Shown here: positions 1-12,579 of the stretch, in pieces | Layout: each line of letters starts with the position of its first letter | Position numbering within the stretch: position 1 is the first letter of the stretch | NCBI GenBank assembly: GCA_029990175.1 | Contig: JARKIP010000042.1 | Location: forward strand, 868,001-932,000 | DNA length: 64,000 nt | Origin: Petunia secreta | Lineage: Eukaryota; Streptophyta; Magnoliopsida; Solanales; Solanaceae | Reading direction: 5' to 3' | Translations under genes and position numbers: made by a program | The notes under the pieces: model-generated | Databases searched by the model: none | Told to the model about the DNA's origin: nothing | What the model saw: the letters and a program-made list of their open reading frames with translations, nothing else

Positions 1-988
1 AGACATAAGGTTTGTTTATTGCACGAGGAACTTGGTTCTCGAGGCTCATCCCCGAGGTTGAGGCTCGAGGCCTGCTTCTAGGAGATTTCCTCTCGAACTA
101 AAGGGTTCATTTCCCCCGAGGCGAAATGGTTAAGCCTCGAAAGAACGGTTATGCTTCAGAAGAAAAGGAATTGTGTAATGGTCGACCATTAAAACAACAT
201 TCAATAGAATCATCATGGGCTCTCTACGATCAGAACGTGGATAAGGGGTACTTAATGACTAATTAATACATTAATTATCGTTGTATTTTCTAGCCTATAA
301 ATATAGAATTGTATCTACTTGTAAGATCATCCAAAAATTCATATTACTACTTCTTTTTTCACCGTTCTTGATATTCATTTCTTTACCGTTTGCTATTCAA
401 AATTAATCCGCAACTTTGATACGAAAAATTGATTGGTAACCGCATTACAAATTCGATTGATTGATATATTGGGTGAAAAATCAGCCCTTGCCTCCGGCTC
501 CGAGCTCGAGGCAAGCCTTAACGAACGCCTGTTGATCTGACTCCTTGGAAGAGAACCGAGGGCAAGGTGCATCGGCAAGTCTTGATGAATTTTATGCCTT
601 GAGCGCTTGGAGGCTTGCTTCCCCAAGGCGATTGATACGGCCCTTGGGGAAGGCGTTACTCTATGGAGCAGTTAATGTTGTAACTGTTGCCTATAATTGC
701 CACATTAAAGAGGAAGATCATGGGCTGACCATGATTGAACGTGGAGTAAATAGCTCTTGATTATATTTATTGTTCCTTCATCCTTGTGTGCTATAAATAG
801 TCTCTTGGTAATTATGTAAAGACATCCAGAAAATAATCAACAAAAACTTACTTTTGTCTCATTACTATTATTCGAATTTTCTTATTGTGCTTACGAACAA
901 TTATTTGTTAATCTAAAATAAATTCGATTTATTATCTTAATCAGATTTAGGCCAACACAATTGACCTAATCCGAATTAGGCCAATACA
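1..988 (+). mobile_element. Outer Ty3/gypsy (Tat-like) LTR, split by a second LTR
   Basis: The sequence 1-464 resumes at 965 and ends in CCAATACA at 988, the same terminus as the other Tat-like LTRs in this window. It contains a TATA-like CTATAAATATAG near 294-305 and a T-rich R/U5-like stretch. The 5' end lies outside the window. No coding capacity is visible. It is interrupted at ATTGA by another LTR (465-959). Whether this is a solo LTR or belongs to an element extending left cannot be decided. Confidence 0.55.
465..959 (+). mobile_element. Solo LTR nested in another LTR
   Basis: A 495-bp block starts TATATTGGGTGAAAA (expected TGTATTGGG, one G-to-A change) and ends CCAACACA. It is flanked by a perfect 5-bp duplication, ATTGA, at 460-464 and 960-964. 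It holds a TATA-like GCTATAAATAG near 790-800. With no internal region and matching target duplications, it is read as a solo LTR left by recombination between the two LTRs of a full element. Confidence 0.65.
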
Positions 989-2148
989 ATAGGATAAGGC
1001 TTCCATACAGTTATCTTTTCTTAGTCTATTTGTCTTGAGCAATCGCTATGCAAAAAGAGGAAGATAATTTTCATATTCCATCAATTGAATAAACAAACAA
1101 AATTTGAAACTTCCTAATTCTAAGAGCTTTTAAATTTCTTTAAAGGGCACAGCTCACATTTTTAACTAGCTTCAATAAACTTTGAATTTCTTAAAGTTCA
1201 AAGTTTAGTCACCGTCTTAATGAATTACTCCACATAATGATGTAGAGTATGGTATTAAGTGCCATAATATCGTCTGTAAATATGCTATTTTCCGAAGAGT
1301 ACTGGTAAAGAATATACTCTCTCCGTCTCAAAATATTTGTCCAGTTAGGATTTTAAGGTAAAATTTCTCATTTTTTACCAATTTTACCCATAATAATAAA
1401 TGTCTTGAAGACCACAAAGATTTTACTTATTCGTTAAATATTATAATTATTCAAATATTAATGAAAATTAAATAAAAGTACAATAGTCAATAATCCTCCT
1501 TATTAATGATGTCTTAATGGATGTAAAATTGAAGACTGACAAATAATTTAACACGGGGAGAGTACAATTTTAAGACAAATGGATGATATTCATTTTAAAT
1601 CATTTTTTGGGTCATGTCGGTCAACTCCACTAAATTAATGCGGGTAGCTTAAACGCATTTTCGACGCAATTAAGTTTGTTCATCCATATGTAATGTTTTT
1701 TTTAAGAGTGTTTAAGATTCATCCTTCTTTTCAACGAAAAGTCCTTTGTTGAACATTTCTACTTTCCCAAACCATTCCTAGTGGAGTATTAGTTCATTAA
1801 TGAAAGAATAAGAGTTAAGATATGCATATGAAAGGAACGTGGGTTTTGGGGCCAAGGGGAAAAGAAACATTAATATAAGATGACCAATTCATGTTGCAGA
1901 TTTGTTATTGACTCTCTGTACGCAATGAAAATGGGAAATTTCATGAAGTACGTGACCCGTAGAGTTGGCTTCTTCCTTTGTTTGTTTCTTAAACAAATTT
2001 GTTTCGTTTCATTCAAGTTAGACGTCTAACATGGAGAAATGATGTAATAAAATTTTACTCCTTATTGCATCGCACCAGCTAATTGTTTACCGAAATTGGG
2101 AAAGCTCCTTTTTTAATAACGATGATAAAAGATGAACATATTAGTCCG
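989..2148. other. Non-coding DNA with a block also present upstream of POB1
   Basis: Apart from the MITE, no gene is visible. About 1730-2148 resembles 23543-23950 in the same orientation. Shared phrases include CCTAGT followed by GTATTAGTT, AAGAAACATTA, AGATGACCAA and CATGTTGCAGATTTGTT. Identity looks like roughly 75-80 percent by eye. The left copy stops where the LTR insertion at 2149 begins. Confidence 0.55.
1315..1564. mobile_element. Stowaway-like MITE
   Basis: A block of about 250 bp begins TACTCTCTCCGTCTC and ends in the near-complement ACGGGGAGAGTA. Next to the ends are the complementary phrases ATATTTGTCC and GACAAATAAT. Terminal sequence and length match Stowaway (Tc1/mariner) MITEs common in plants. 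No ORF. The TA duplication is plausible, but the exact boundary is uncertain by a few bases. Confidence 0.7.
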
Positions 2149-2555
2149 TGTATTGGGTGAAAATTGACTCGTGCACATGATATTTTAGATACTCAGTTTA
2201 GAATATAGTGGACAAATATTTTCAAGCGAAAGCTCGGATCGAACAATGAAAATGCCGAAGTCATCAACTGAGGTCATAACCCACAGCACACCTCGGTGGA
2301 TGATCACCTTGGTAGAACTACTAGTAAACCCCCATCCCAGAGGTTAATAACTTGAGCCTCGGTGGAATCCCTCATCTTCAGCGGGATAATCGCCCATTAC
2401 CTCAGTCCACAAACTCAACTTCCAAAAGATGTGGAACGTGAATGAATCAGTGGGCGAGCAAGGAGGAAATAGCTTGTATTTATTCATCTATAAATAGCAT
2501 TACACTTTATATTGTAATTATCTAGAAATATATACCAAAACTCTACCAAAGTTTA

Positions 2556-3109
2556 TGTATGGGCCTAAATCAGTTTAGGTACACAAATCGAATTTGGATT
2601 CGGATACAAGCAACTCTTCGTATCAAAGTTGAAATAACACGTGAAAAAGATGTAAAAACGAGAGAAATAACTGTATTGCAATATATGAACGTGATTACAA
2701 ATTTGGGCAGCGTTTCAGTACAAATTTCTGGATGCCTACAATACAAAATGATCTAATATTTATAGGCGTGTAGACCTTGCCCACGTTCTCCATTAGCAGC
2801 TGAAACGTCTCCCACGATCTGGGCATTAAATGGAGGAGTTAGTGGGGTAAAGTAGTGGGCTGCAAAGCCGCTTGAACCGAGGGGATCCACCGAGGTGCGA
2901 ATGAATGACCTCGGTGGCTTGGCCCTGTCGCTTGACCGAGGTGGCTCGTCACCGAAGCTTAGCTTACGGCTTGCCTTCGGTGACAGCCTCAGCGCTTGGC
3001 TTCGGCGATTCATTGATTTCCTTCGGTCTCTGGCTCGCAGGCACGAGTTCAGATGTTAGGATTTGCATGACCGGGGCGAATCGTCGCGAATCGATTTTTA
3101 CCCAATACA
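2556..3109 (-). repeat. 3' LTR of the Tat element
   Basis: 554 bp, TGTATGGG to CCCAATACA on the + strand. It matches 22236-22789 except for 7 substitutions I could list by reading both copies. On the minus strand a purine tract (GAGTGGGGGGACTATC, 3110-3125) lies directly before it and fits the polypurine primer of plus-strand synthesis. Confidence 0.93.
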
Positions 3110-3479
3110 GATAGTCCCCCCACTCCTCGGTTGCCTACCGAGGTAACCGAGGAGTGGAATGAAGTTTCGCGGGAGAACGACGTGGCTTGATCTTATCCAA
3201 GTGTTTCAAAATTTGTCAACGGTCCGCGTCTCATCAGGTCACTTCCCTTGGACACGTGGCGTCCATTCGTTGGTTGTCCGAACGGTCACGCCGCAATTTT
3301 TGTTTCTCCCAACGTCTCAATGATGACGCCTTGGCTCCTCTATACCTATAAATACTTTCTACCAAATTCTTCTCTTCACTTTTCACCTTCTGCCATTAAC
3401 AGTGCCAAGAGAAAAAACTCAAACTTCCATATTTTCTAAATTTCCATCTTCGCAAGAACTCCCAACTTACGCTTCAACC

Positions 3480-6283
3480 ATGTCTGCCACTCATTCACGA
3501 CAAGACACAAGCGATTCCGGCGAGAGGGTGCGAGTTTCACCCTTGGCCATGGCTGTCGCTAGTGGTGACGTTGCCGCCGCTACGCCGATGGTGGAAGGCG
3601 GAGAAGTTTCATCGGGTGCTGGTGGTGCAGTGCGTCGCAAGGCCAGAGCTATGCGCCAATTGGCGGCGGAGGAGGAGGTCGACGCAGGGGAAGATGACGT
3701 CGTGCTTGACGACGTCATGCTGAGCAACTTTAGTGACGCCCTCCTTCGAGGTGATGATGATGGAGGTGATGGCGAGGATGGCGGCGCCGAGGGCGGAGAT
3801 GCTGAGGGCGGTAATGCCGCCGAGGGGGGATCCTCGGGGCCGTCAATTCCCTTAGAGCAAGAACTCGAACCTCATCAAATCATCCCCTCCCACTTCGACA
3901 ACAGCAAAGATTTGAAATTGCAAGCACAAACGGCTGATCAAGAAGGGAAAAATAGGAATATCCCTGTGAACACCACCCCGACTCGCATAACTCAAGCTCA
4001 CATTGAGCGGGTTCGGAGGGAATGTCAATTCGAGCCCGAGGTGAAAGTCATCATCCCCGATCCAACGAGTCGGGCGTGTCACAACATCGAGGGGATGTCC
4101 TTCGCTTATACTTATCCTTTCACCCTCGGCTTCTCCCTCCCAGTCCACAAAGTCATCGATGATTTCTGCCGGGCATACAACTTGTGTCTGGCCCAACTTG
4201 GCCCCGGCATCTGGAGGGTCGTCCAATGCATGGATTGGCTGAGCACGAAGGCAGGGATTGATTTCACTCTTCAACACCTCATTTCTCTTTACTACCCTTA
4301 CTTTCACAAAGCCGGGGTGGTGGCGCTAAACAACCGAGGCAAGTTTGCCCTCCTCCACAAGAGTGAGGACCACGGGGACCGAGGTTGGAGTGAGCTGTAC
4401 ATCTTGCTGGAGACAAAGGTTTTATCCACCGAGCCCAATTTCCCCGAACGGTGGAATAACACGCGTAAGTGTCCTGCTTCTCATACCTTACTCCTCGGTG
4501 GCATATCCATTTTAATTGACTTCGTTTCTTTGTTGTTTCTTCAGCCAACAAGGTAGACATCGTGCCCCCGGCGGGTCTAACTGCTTGGGTCAAAGCAATA
4601 ACCGGGGCTCTTGAACGTCCCGAGAGGACATGGATGAAAATGGCTGCCGAATTCGGTTGGCAGTGCAAGAGGCATGGTAAGTTCTTGTGATGCTTGGGTG
4701 GGTATGCTGTTTTGAGATTTTGACTTTACTTTACTGACTTTTTCTTTTCCTTCGGTATCAGGTTTTCCAAACCGTGCCATGAACACCAAAAAGAGTAAGA
4801 AGAAGAAAGAAGACAAGAAGAAAAAGGATGGGGAAGACACCGAGTCGGATGATGATTTGGCTGCGGTGGCTGGAGAGTACAAGGGATTGAAGGCTTCCAA
4901 GTCTTCAAAAATTTCTAAGGGAGCTCCTGATCAGGGGACCTCCAAAGGTAACATTCCTCCTCGGTTGATATCACCAAATGTCGTTCTTTATTTGTCTTCC
5001 TGCTTTAATTTCTTTCCTCGTTTCAGGCGTGAAGAGGAAAAGGGCCACCTCGAAGAAATCTTCTCGCTCGGTTGTTCCTCGAACCGAGGTAGTGGTTTCT
5101 TCCCAACTCGAGGCGGAAGTGGAAGGGCGCTGAAGACTGATTGACGAGCTCGATGATGCAGCTGCCGAGGTGGTGGCTCGTAGGGATGTTGATGTTATTG
5201 ACCTCGAGGGTCAAGAGCTTGAAGCCGAAGTTGCCACGGCAAGGGCTAAGGGCAAAGCTAAGGTTGGGGAAGTTGGCGCTACTGTGCTAGAAGAAGGAGC
5301 TGGCGCCGGTGCGGTCAAGGCGCATTCCGAACCCGCGAGGATTTCATCCTCGGTGGGGTCTTATCGGAGACTCGAGGTGCCAGTTGCCTGAAACTTGTTA
5401 TCATGTGGCCGAGATGAGCTGCTAAGCCTTACGCCTTTGCTGGGGCCAACCGAGGACAAGGTTGTGCAAGAGTTCACAACTATACAGCACAATGGCTTCC
5501 AACGTCGTAAGGGTAAGTTTTATCATATTTAAACCAAAGATTTTTAATTTTTACCTTCGGTTCGTAGCTGATCTTGATTCTTCAATCTTTGCTCAGAGCT
5601 TCATCCTTTCCCTAAAGGCCATCGAGGTCGAATCCGCGAGGACCGCCGAGGTTCGGCGCGTGTCTCGCTTATGGGATCAGCAAAGGGACAAGTTTAACGC
5701 CCAAATAGCTTCGCTGAAAGCTGAGTTGGCCAAGTCTTAGTCCGCTCTGCGCGAAGCTGAGGCGAACTCCTCGGCTAAAATCAAACTCCTCGGCGAAGAC
5801 TTTCAGGCTGAGCGCTCGAAGTTGGAGGGCGAGGTTGCGAGGCTGGATGGTGAATTGACTCGAACAAAGGCCGAGGCTGTGAACAAGGCCAAAAAGCACC
5901 ATGAGCAGCTGAAGGGTCATCTGCTCCATATCAAAAAGCTAGAGAGTGACAACTCCAAACTTTCAGCTAAGGAGGCTCAGATTGCAGCCCTTCAAGATGA
6001 GATTGCTGATCGAAAGGGTAGGGCTGCACTCAAGGTAAAAAGCGCCGAGCTGGACAAGCGATGGGCCATTATCAAGTCTCGGCTAAGGCTGCTCAAGCGA
6101 TGCCGCGCCGGGGAGATTGACTTAGATGAGGAGATTGCAAAAGCCGAAGTGAAATCGGCAGAGGCCCGAGCGATCATTGATGAACTCCCATCAAGTGAAG
6201 CTTCGAGTGGCGATGAAGATGAAGAAGAGGATGAAGACGCCGAGGAAGGCTCCGAGGATGGAGGTGATTCTCCCAAGGCGTAG
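3480..6283 (+). pseudogene. Tat antisense ORF, putative gypsy-type transposon protein (PF04195-like)
   Basis: Runs opposite to gag-pol between pol and the 3' LTR, as in Tat elements such as Grande. Exons can be assembled at 3480-4464, 4545-4676, 4762-4947, 5027-about 5391 and 5597-6283, with GT-AG introns and consistent phases up to exon 4. The N-terminus is acidic and Gly/Ala rich. The middle (YTYPFTLGFSLPV, then CRAYNLCLAQLGPG) resembles the plant 'putative gypsy type transposon' domain. A Lys/Ser basic block follows, then a long coiled coil ending in an acidic Glu/Asp tail. In-frame TGA at 5131 and TAG at 5738 interrupt it, and the 5391-5597 join is unclear. Its role in transposition is unknown. 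Confidence 0.75.
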
Positions 6284-7060
6284 ATCTCTTGTAGTGTTGT
6301 TTTGTAAGCCTTCGGGCTCTTATGCTTATGTTTTGGACCTTCGGGTCATTTTTTGGATGTAAATGATCTCAGCCTTCGGGCTTTTAATGAAAGACTGTGT
6401 CTTTGCTTTGTGAGCTTCGCGTGTTGGCTTTTCATATATACCGAACACTTTGAAAATAAATGATATGCTTGCAAGACTTGACTAAATTCAATCGATGCAA
6501 ACTTAGGACGACGTCTCACCCTCGAGTCGGTGCATTGTGCAGCATCGGTGTGCAAGGTTTATATAGATAAAATGAATGAAACCAAAGTCACTTTATATGA
6601 GTGGAAACAAAGTCATTTTATTGATATCCACGAGCCCGAAAAAGGCTGTTTACATGAAACCAATCCGAAACGGACCTTGGGTAGAAAAGCCGAAACGGAC
6701 CTTGGGTAGAAAAAACAAAGACAAACTTTCGATAAAAGCACGCCGCTATCGGGCTAATTACAATGTACTAAATCTAATCCTCGGGCGTGAGTCCTCGGTT
6801 GTCGGATAGATAAGCTTCGGTTGGGAGGCTCGATGTGACCTCGTTATCAACCCTTCTCTCTCCCCCCCCCCCCCCACAGTGTTCGGTTCTGAATCTTGGT
6901 GAAGATCTGAGCACCGGAAATGGTTCGGTTCGTTTCCTGAAAAGGTCAAGCAAAAAGATGGAACGAGGAGCAAGTTAGTACATTTTTTATAAATGCCATG
7001 GGAGCGCCATTCGGCTCGGGGCTGTTTAATCGGAAAAGAACTGAAAGATATTTACCTCAG
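6284..7060. other. Untranslated Tat region between antisense ORF and pol end
   Basis: No coding region of the element is visible. It contains short duplicated phrases (for example AAACGGACCTTGGGTAGAAAA twice near 6668-6712) and a run of 14 C at 6862-6875. It probably contains the 3' ends of the two convergent transcripts. Confidence 0.5.
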
Positions 7061-7399
7061 CTAAAAGTAGTATCGCTTCAGATGTGAGATGTTCCAATTC
7101 AGAGGTTCGGGTTCTCCTTGAAGAGACTCGATTTGGTAAGAGCCTTTTCCAACGATTGCTTTAACTCTATAGGGAAGCTTTCCCCCGTTATCCTCCTTTG
7201 TTGATTGGTTCACAGTTTTCAACACAAAATCTCCAACCTTGAAGTCTCTAAATTTAGCTTTCCTGTTGAGGTAAGCCTCGATCTGCCTTTTTTGGGCAAC
7301 AAGCCGAACCAAAGCTAATTCCCTCTTCTCTTCGAGCAAATATAGCTCAATGCGCATTGCCTCTTGGTTAGCGTCTCCGGCTGTATGAGCATACCGAAG
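7061..7399 (-). pseudogene. C-terminal end of Tat integrase, separated from the rest of pol
   Basis: Encodes the tail that normally follows the integrase core, including the KVGDFVLK motif and the final WNISHLKRYYF-type segment of plant gypsy integrases. It directly continues the frame that stops at 16928. The 9.5-kb insertion at ACTTG separates the two parts. Without that insertion the frame would run through; as read, the protein is truncated. Confidence 0.88.
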
Positions 7400-7404
7400 A
7401 CTTG

Positions 7405-9836
7405 TGACACGACCCGGAACCGGTTAGGCCGTGCGGGCACCCGACATCCTCCCCTAGACCCGTCGGGCGAACCCTTACTAACTAAATTAGGAAAATAAAT
7501 ATAATAATTCATAAATAAGGACAACACTTAAAAACACAGACATACTGATACCTCTAAGCTGTACAAAAGAAGTTACAGCTGGCTACCCAACATACTAGGT
7601 TTAGGGCTATCCAGACTAGACATCTAAGAGTACAAAGAAAACAGATACCTCCTGAAGGGAACAAAATGCAACTGAATAATAACCGATAAACTGGTGGCCA
7701 TCCGGAATAAAAGCTGGCTCACCCTGACAGCTGAAGTCGTCTTCGCTCCTGAACAATGTGGCGAACTCAATCCTGGAGCAAACCTGCCGAAACGAAATAG
7801 ATAGACAAAAAAAAAAAAACAAACAAACAACAAACAAGGGTGAGTCAAAGGACTCAATAAGTGGGGCAGACTAGCCACCTCAAAGAATAGGATAGCTGGC
7901 CAGGGAGAAGAAACAGATAGACCAAATTTTTTTTATTTAAATTATAAAAAGACAGAGCCAGATAACAACCGAAAACACGTAAGGACTTCTAAACTCAACC
8001 AAGGATGCGTGCCAGAAACATATCAACAAATAAGCAATGCACATATAAGCAGAACAGTAGTCATGTACCGCAAACTACACAATGGTATGAATTGAGATGA
8101 AATGAAATGAAGTGAGATGAAATGAAATGAAATATGATGCAAAGGGTCACATGTGCCCGTAATCTCATCCCGAAGCGGAATACTCCTGCATTCGAGGGGT
8201 CCAATCTGATAACCAACTGGAGCGGAATACTCCTGCTCCTGGGGCGGAATACTCCTGCACCCGATATAATATAAACCAGAGGCGGAATACTCCTGCACTC
8301 TCCTGGGGCGAAATACTCCTGCACCTGATATAATGTAAAGTTGAGGCGGAATACTCCTGCACTCAATATCTGACATAAGAGCGGAATACTCCTGCTCTTG
8401 GGGCAGAATCCTCCTACCCTCAATATGATACAATGGAGCGGAATCCTCCTGCTCCTGGGGCGGAATACTCCTGCACCCAATATGATATGCAATGTAATGC
8501 ATATGAATGACATATAATGCGTATGAATGCAATGTGATGTGATAATATTCCGCTCACCGGCGCGAGACTCTCATCGACAGCCGGGAAGTAGGTGACAACT
8601 TACGGCCAGGGTACAATGCTCAGATTCTCAATGCAATACCAACAATAGGACATAACATATAATATACAACATAAATCCAAAGCTAAGGCGTAATGAGTAC
8701 GCCTATCGGCAGCTACACACGTAAGAAATACGTGGTAGAAAATCCACGAGGCCAGGTGCCTCCAAAGAAATGGATATAAACACTTACCTTGTTACAACGT
8801 TAGTACAACCACTCAATAACCGCTTTGTCCTTTGGATTCACTGCCAAATGATCCCGCTGTGTTCAATAAGCAGAAAAAATATATCAAATTAGGCTAAAGG
8901 CTTCATTCCTCACATCTTAGGGCAATCCAGGTAGGAACCTGATACCGTATTCGCATACACAATACGCAGGCCAGGCCTATGTACGGGGTTTAAGGTCACA
9001 TAACCAAACCCTAAATAAATTACATTTATATGTTGCCCATAACTCACTGAGTACAAATATATAATCAATTTCATTATCAGGGTCCATTTGACCCTTCAAA
9101 CTATTAATTGAACTTGTTAAAATGATGTCTAATATTCTAAGTTTTACCGCTAAAATATATTTAAACACACGTAATAAACTCAAATAATATATTAGGATCA
9201 ATACCTGAATGTTTCAGGGTGAAAATTCTACTTTTCTCCGGTCCCTTTTCTCATTTTCTGACATTTTTTACCTCACTGCGCTTTTCTCTTCTCGGTTCTC
9301 GCTTCTCTGTTTTCTCTCTTGCTTCTGCTATATCTTTCTGGAATTTCTTAGGCTATGGGATGCTAATCCCAATAGCCACCGCCCATTACATCCCTTTTCT
9401 TTCTTTATTTTTTTGTTTTTTTTTTCCTTTTTCTTTTCTTTTATTTTCTTTTCGCGACGAAAATTAAAATGGTACCCTGCGATATTTGAAATAATTCCAA
9501 CTTTTGCATACAAGTTATACAAAATATATGTAACATACTCGCGAAGACGGATTTCAAATCGGACTCCCGAAACTCAAGATGCGAATTTAACTGAAAAGAA
9601 GTCAAATTATTTAACTTTCGGCATTTTAGCGGAAACTAGCCGAACAATATCGAAATTCACTTTCGAAAGTTTACAAAAATCACAAATAATCATACGAACC
9701 TAACGGCGCTTTCGGATTTCGAAACGGAGCTCATTCGGCAAAACCGAGCTCGAAAATCTCTTTTTAATATTTATCGCCAATAAAAACTGACACATTTTTC
9801 CAATACCTACCAAACGAGTTCTGATTTAGCTCAAAA
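7405..9836 (-). repeat. Inverted long LTR (about 2.4 kb), 5'-truncated
   Basis: The reverse complement matches the forward LTRs: 8977-9700 pairs with 10250-11010, and the outer end pairs with the last bases of 11898 and 16922. It is longer than the other two LTRs because it keeps the minisatellite (8170-8480) and the region 7430-8160. Its inner end, AGCTCAAA, is fused to AGGGTCGGC of the internal 3' stub. Confidence 0.8.
8170..8480. repeat. Minisatellite with core GCGGAATACTCCTGC
   Basis: About ten copies of a 15-base core alternate with linkers of roughly 8-35 bases such as TCCTGGG and ACCCGATATAATA. A shorter array of the complementary unit (GCAGGAGTATTCCGC, about four copies) lies in the forward LTR at 11484-11580. 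ORFs across the array are repeat artefacts, not genes. Confidence 0.85.
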
Positions 9837-10051
9837 GGGTCGGCTTAGTCCGAATAAGTTGGGCTATGACGTTATCATATTATCCAGCTATGTTTTATCC
9901 AAGAGTTTGATGTGCGTGTTATAATTCTGATTCTGTAATTATGTCTGTGGAGTAGTTTATGAAGGTTGTGCAAGTTCTCTTGTTATCTGCGTAAATCTTG
10001 CTTTAGATTTAGGCTCGTTCGAGGACGAACGAGAGTTTAAGTGGAGGAGAA

Positions 10052-11898
10052 TGAAACGACCTAGGTCAGTCGTTTCGAAAGTTAGGACTCCGATTGGCGT
10101 GCCGATAATTGTAAAATATTCGTAATGTCCATTAGGACCTGTATGTAAAATTTGAGCTAAATCAGACCTCGTTTAGTAGGCATCGGAAGAAGGTTTCAGT
10201 TTTTATTGGCGATAAATATTAAAAAGAGATTTTCGAGCTCGGTTTTGCCGAATGAGCTCCGATTCGAAATCCGAAAGCGCCGTTAGGTTCGTATGATTAT
10301 TTGTGATTTTTGTAAACTTTCGAAAGTGAATTTCGATGTTGTTCGGCTAGTTTCCGCTAAAATGCCGAAAGTTAAATAATTTGACTTCTTTTCATTTAAA
10401 TTCGCATCTTGAGTTTCGAGAGTCCGATTTGAGATCCGTCTTCGCGAGTATGTTACATATGTTTTGTATAACGTGTATGCAAAAGTTGGGATTGTTTCGA
10501 ATATCAAGGGTACCGTTTCAATTTTTATCGTAGTAGCGAATTTTCTTTAAAAAAAAAAAAAAAAAAACAAAAAACGCAAAAGTACAAAAAAGTTAGGCGG
10601 TCTGACACACATATATATCATTAGATTCAGAGTAAAAAGAAAATTCAACTGACAGCAGAAACAAAAATATGAAAAATGCAAAACAGAGAAAACAGAAAAT
10701 ACGCAGTGGAAAAATGCCAGAAAATAAGAAAAGGGGCCGAGAAAAAGTAGAATTTTTACCTCGAAACATTCAGGTAATGATCCTAATATATTATTTGAGT
10801 TTATTACGTGTGTTTAAATATATTTTGACGGTAAAAATAGGGATATTAGACATTGCCCTAATGACGTAAATTGATATTTTAAAGGGTCAATTGGACCCCG
10901 ATGATGGAAATGATTATATATTCGTACTCAGTGAATTATGGGCAATATATAAATATAATTTATTTAGGGTTTGGTTATGGGACTTTGAACCCTGTATATA
11001 GGCCTGGCCTGCGTATTGCGTATGCGAATAGGGTATCAGGTTCCTACCTGGATTACCCTAAGATGTGGGGAATGAAGCCTTTAGCCTTATTTAATATAGT
11101 TTTCTGCTTATTGAATACATCGGGATCGTTCGGCAATGAATCCAAAGGACAAAGCGGTTATTGAGTGGTTGTACTAACTTTATAACCAGGTAAGTGATTA
11201 TATCCATTTCTTTGGAGGCACCTGGCCTCGTGGATTTTCTACCACGTGTTCCTTACGTGTGTAGCTGCCGATAGGCGCACTCATTACGCCTTAGCTTTGG
11301 ATTTACATTCTATATTATATGTTATGTCCTGTTATTGGTATTGCATTGAGAATCTGAGTATTGTACTTTGGCTTTGAGTTGGCATCTACTTCCCGGCTGT
11401 CGACGAGCGTCCCGCGCCGGTGAAGGGTTATTGTTGCATCACATTGCATTCGTATGCATTACATTGCATATCATATTGGGTGCAGGAGTATTCCGCACCA
11501 AGAGCAGGAGGATTCCGCTCCATTGTATCATATTGAGGGCAGGAGTATTCCGCCCTAGGAGCAGGAGTATTCCGCTCCATTGTATCATATTGAGGGTGAG
11601 AAAAGGGGCCGGAGAAAAGTAGAATTTTCACCCTGAAACATTCAGGTAATGATCCTAATATAGTATTTGAGTTTATTACGTGTGTTTAAATATATTTTTG
11701 CGGTAAAAATAGGAATATTAGACATCGCCCTAATGACGTAAATTGATAGTTTAAAGGGTCAAATGGACACCGATAATGAAATTGATTATGTATTCGTGCT
11801 CAGTGAGTTATGGGCAACTTATAAATATAATTTATTTGGGATTTGGTTATGTGGCCTTAAACCCTGTATATAGGCCTAACCGGTTCCGGGTCGTGTCA
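10052..11898 (+). repeat. Forward 5' LTR, apparently chimeric (1,847 bp)
   Basis: Begins TGAAACGACC after a purine tract and ends GTGTCA next to the primer-binding site. A segment of ~290 bp (10730-11010) recurs at 11596-11885, but the second copy ends like the short LTR. The first ~1.54 kb resembles the long LTR and the last ~0.3 kb the short one, with a junction at the minisatellite. Confidence 0.75.
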
Positions 11899-12579
11899 GT
11901 TGGTATCAGAGCCCGGTTTAGAGTCTATCCAGACTAAGACAATGTCTAGTAGAGTCTCGCTGATGGGTACGTAGACGTCCGTACTTATCTACGAGGGGCT
12001 ATGATGGCATTATTCACTTCCTTCATTTCTGATCGTGCGTCGGTCTAGGATTCAAAAGTTTTTTCGTTAATTCGTTAATTCCTTTGTGGTAATTGTTAAC
12101 CCTCGTGTGACAAATCAGCAAACGGTATGAGTTCAAGACGAAGCAGTCTAGCCTGGGGCTAACACTGACGAAGCTCCGAGAGTTTTGATCGTGCTAACGA
12201 ACTAGTTACGGAGGTCCCAGCCGTACGAGCTCGCGATGGGCAAGGGAGCCGGGCCTGGTGGTTCCCTTGGCTCTCTACGATACTTTTACGAGAATCTTGG
12301 CGACAGATACCACAATAACCTATTATTCGCTAGGCAGCATATCAGGTTGCCGCAGATGCAGATGTTTGGTCTTAGGGAGCTCCGTTGCAATCGTTGATGT
12401 TGTTCCAATATATTGTTCCCAATGCAGCATGTATTGTACCTCTAATTGTTCCGGCTGGTTAGCCAACCGAGGTAACAGTTCGGTCCGAGTGCCCAAAGAG
12501 GTTGCATTATTTTACGTGGTTGAACCTTCCGATATTCTTAAGCAATGCATCAAATAAACCTCGTGATTTTTTTAAAATA

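Noticed and set aside
8023..8532. Overlapping minus-strand ORFs of 150-169 codons
   Set aside because: They are translations of the LTR minisatellite in several frames (repeated CRSIPP / GAGVFRP), not a gene.
12258..12557. 99-codon ORF in the nested element
   Set aside because: No similarity to gag or pol, and it lies in the decayed leader of the element.
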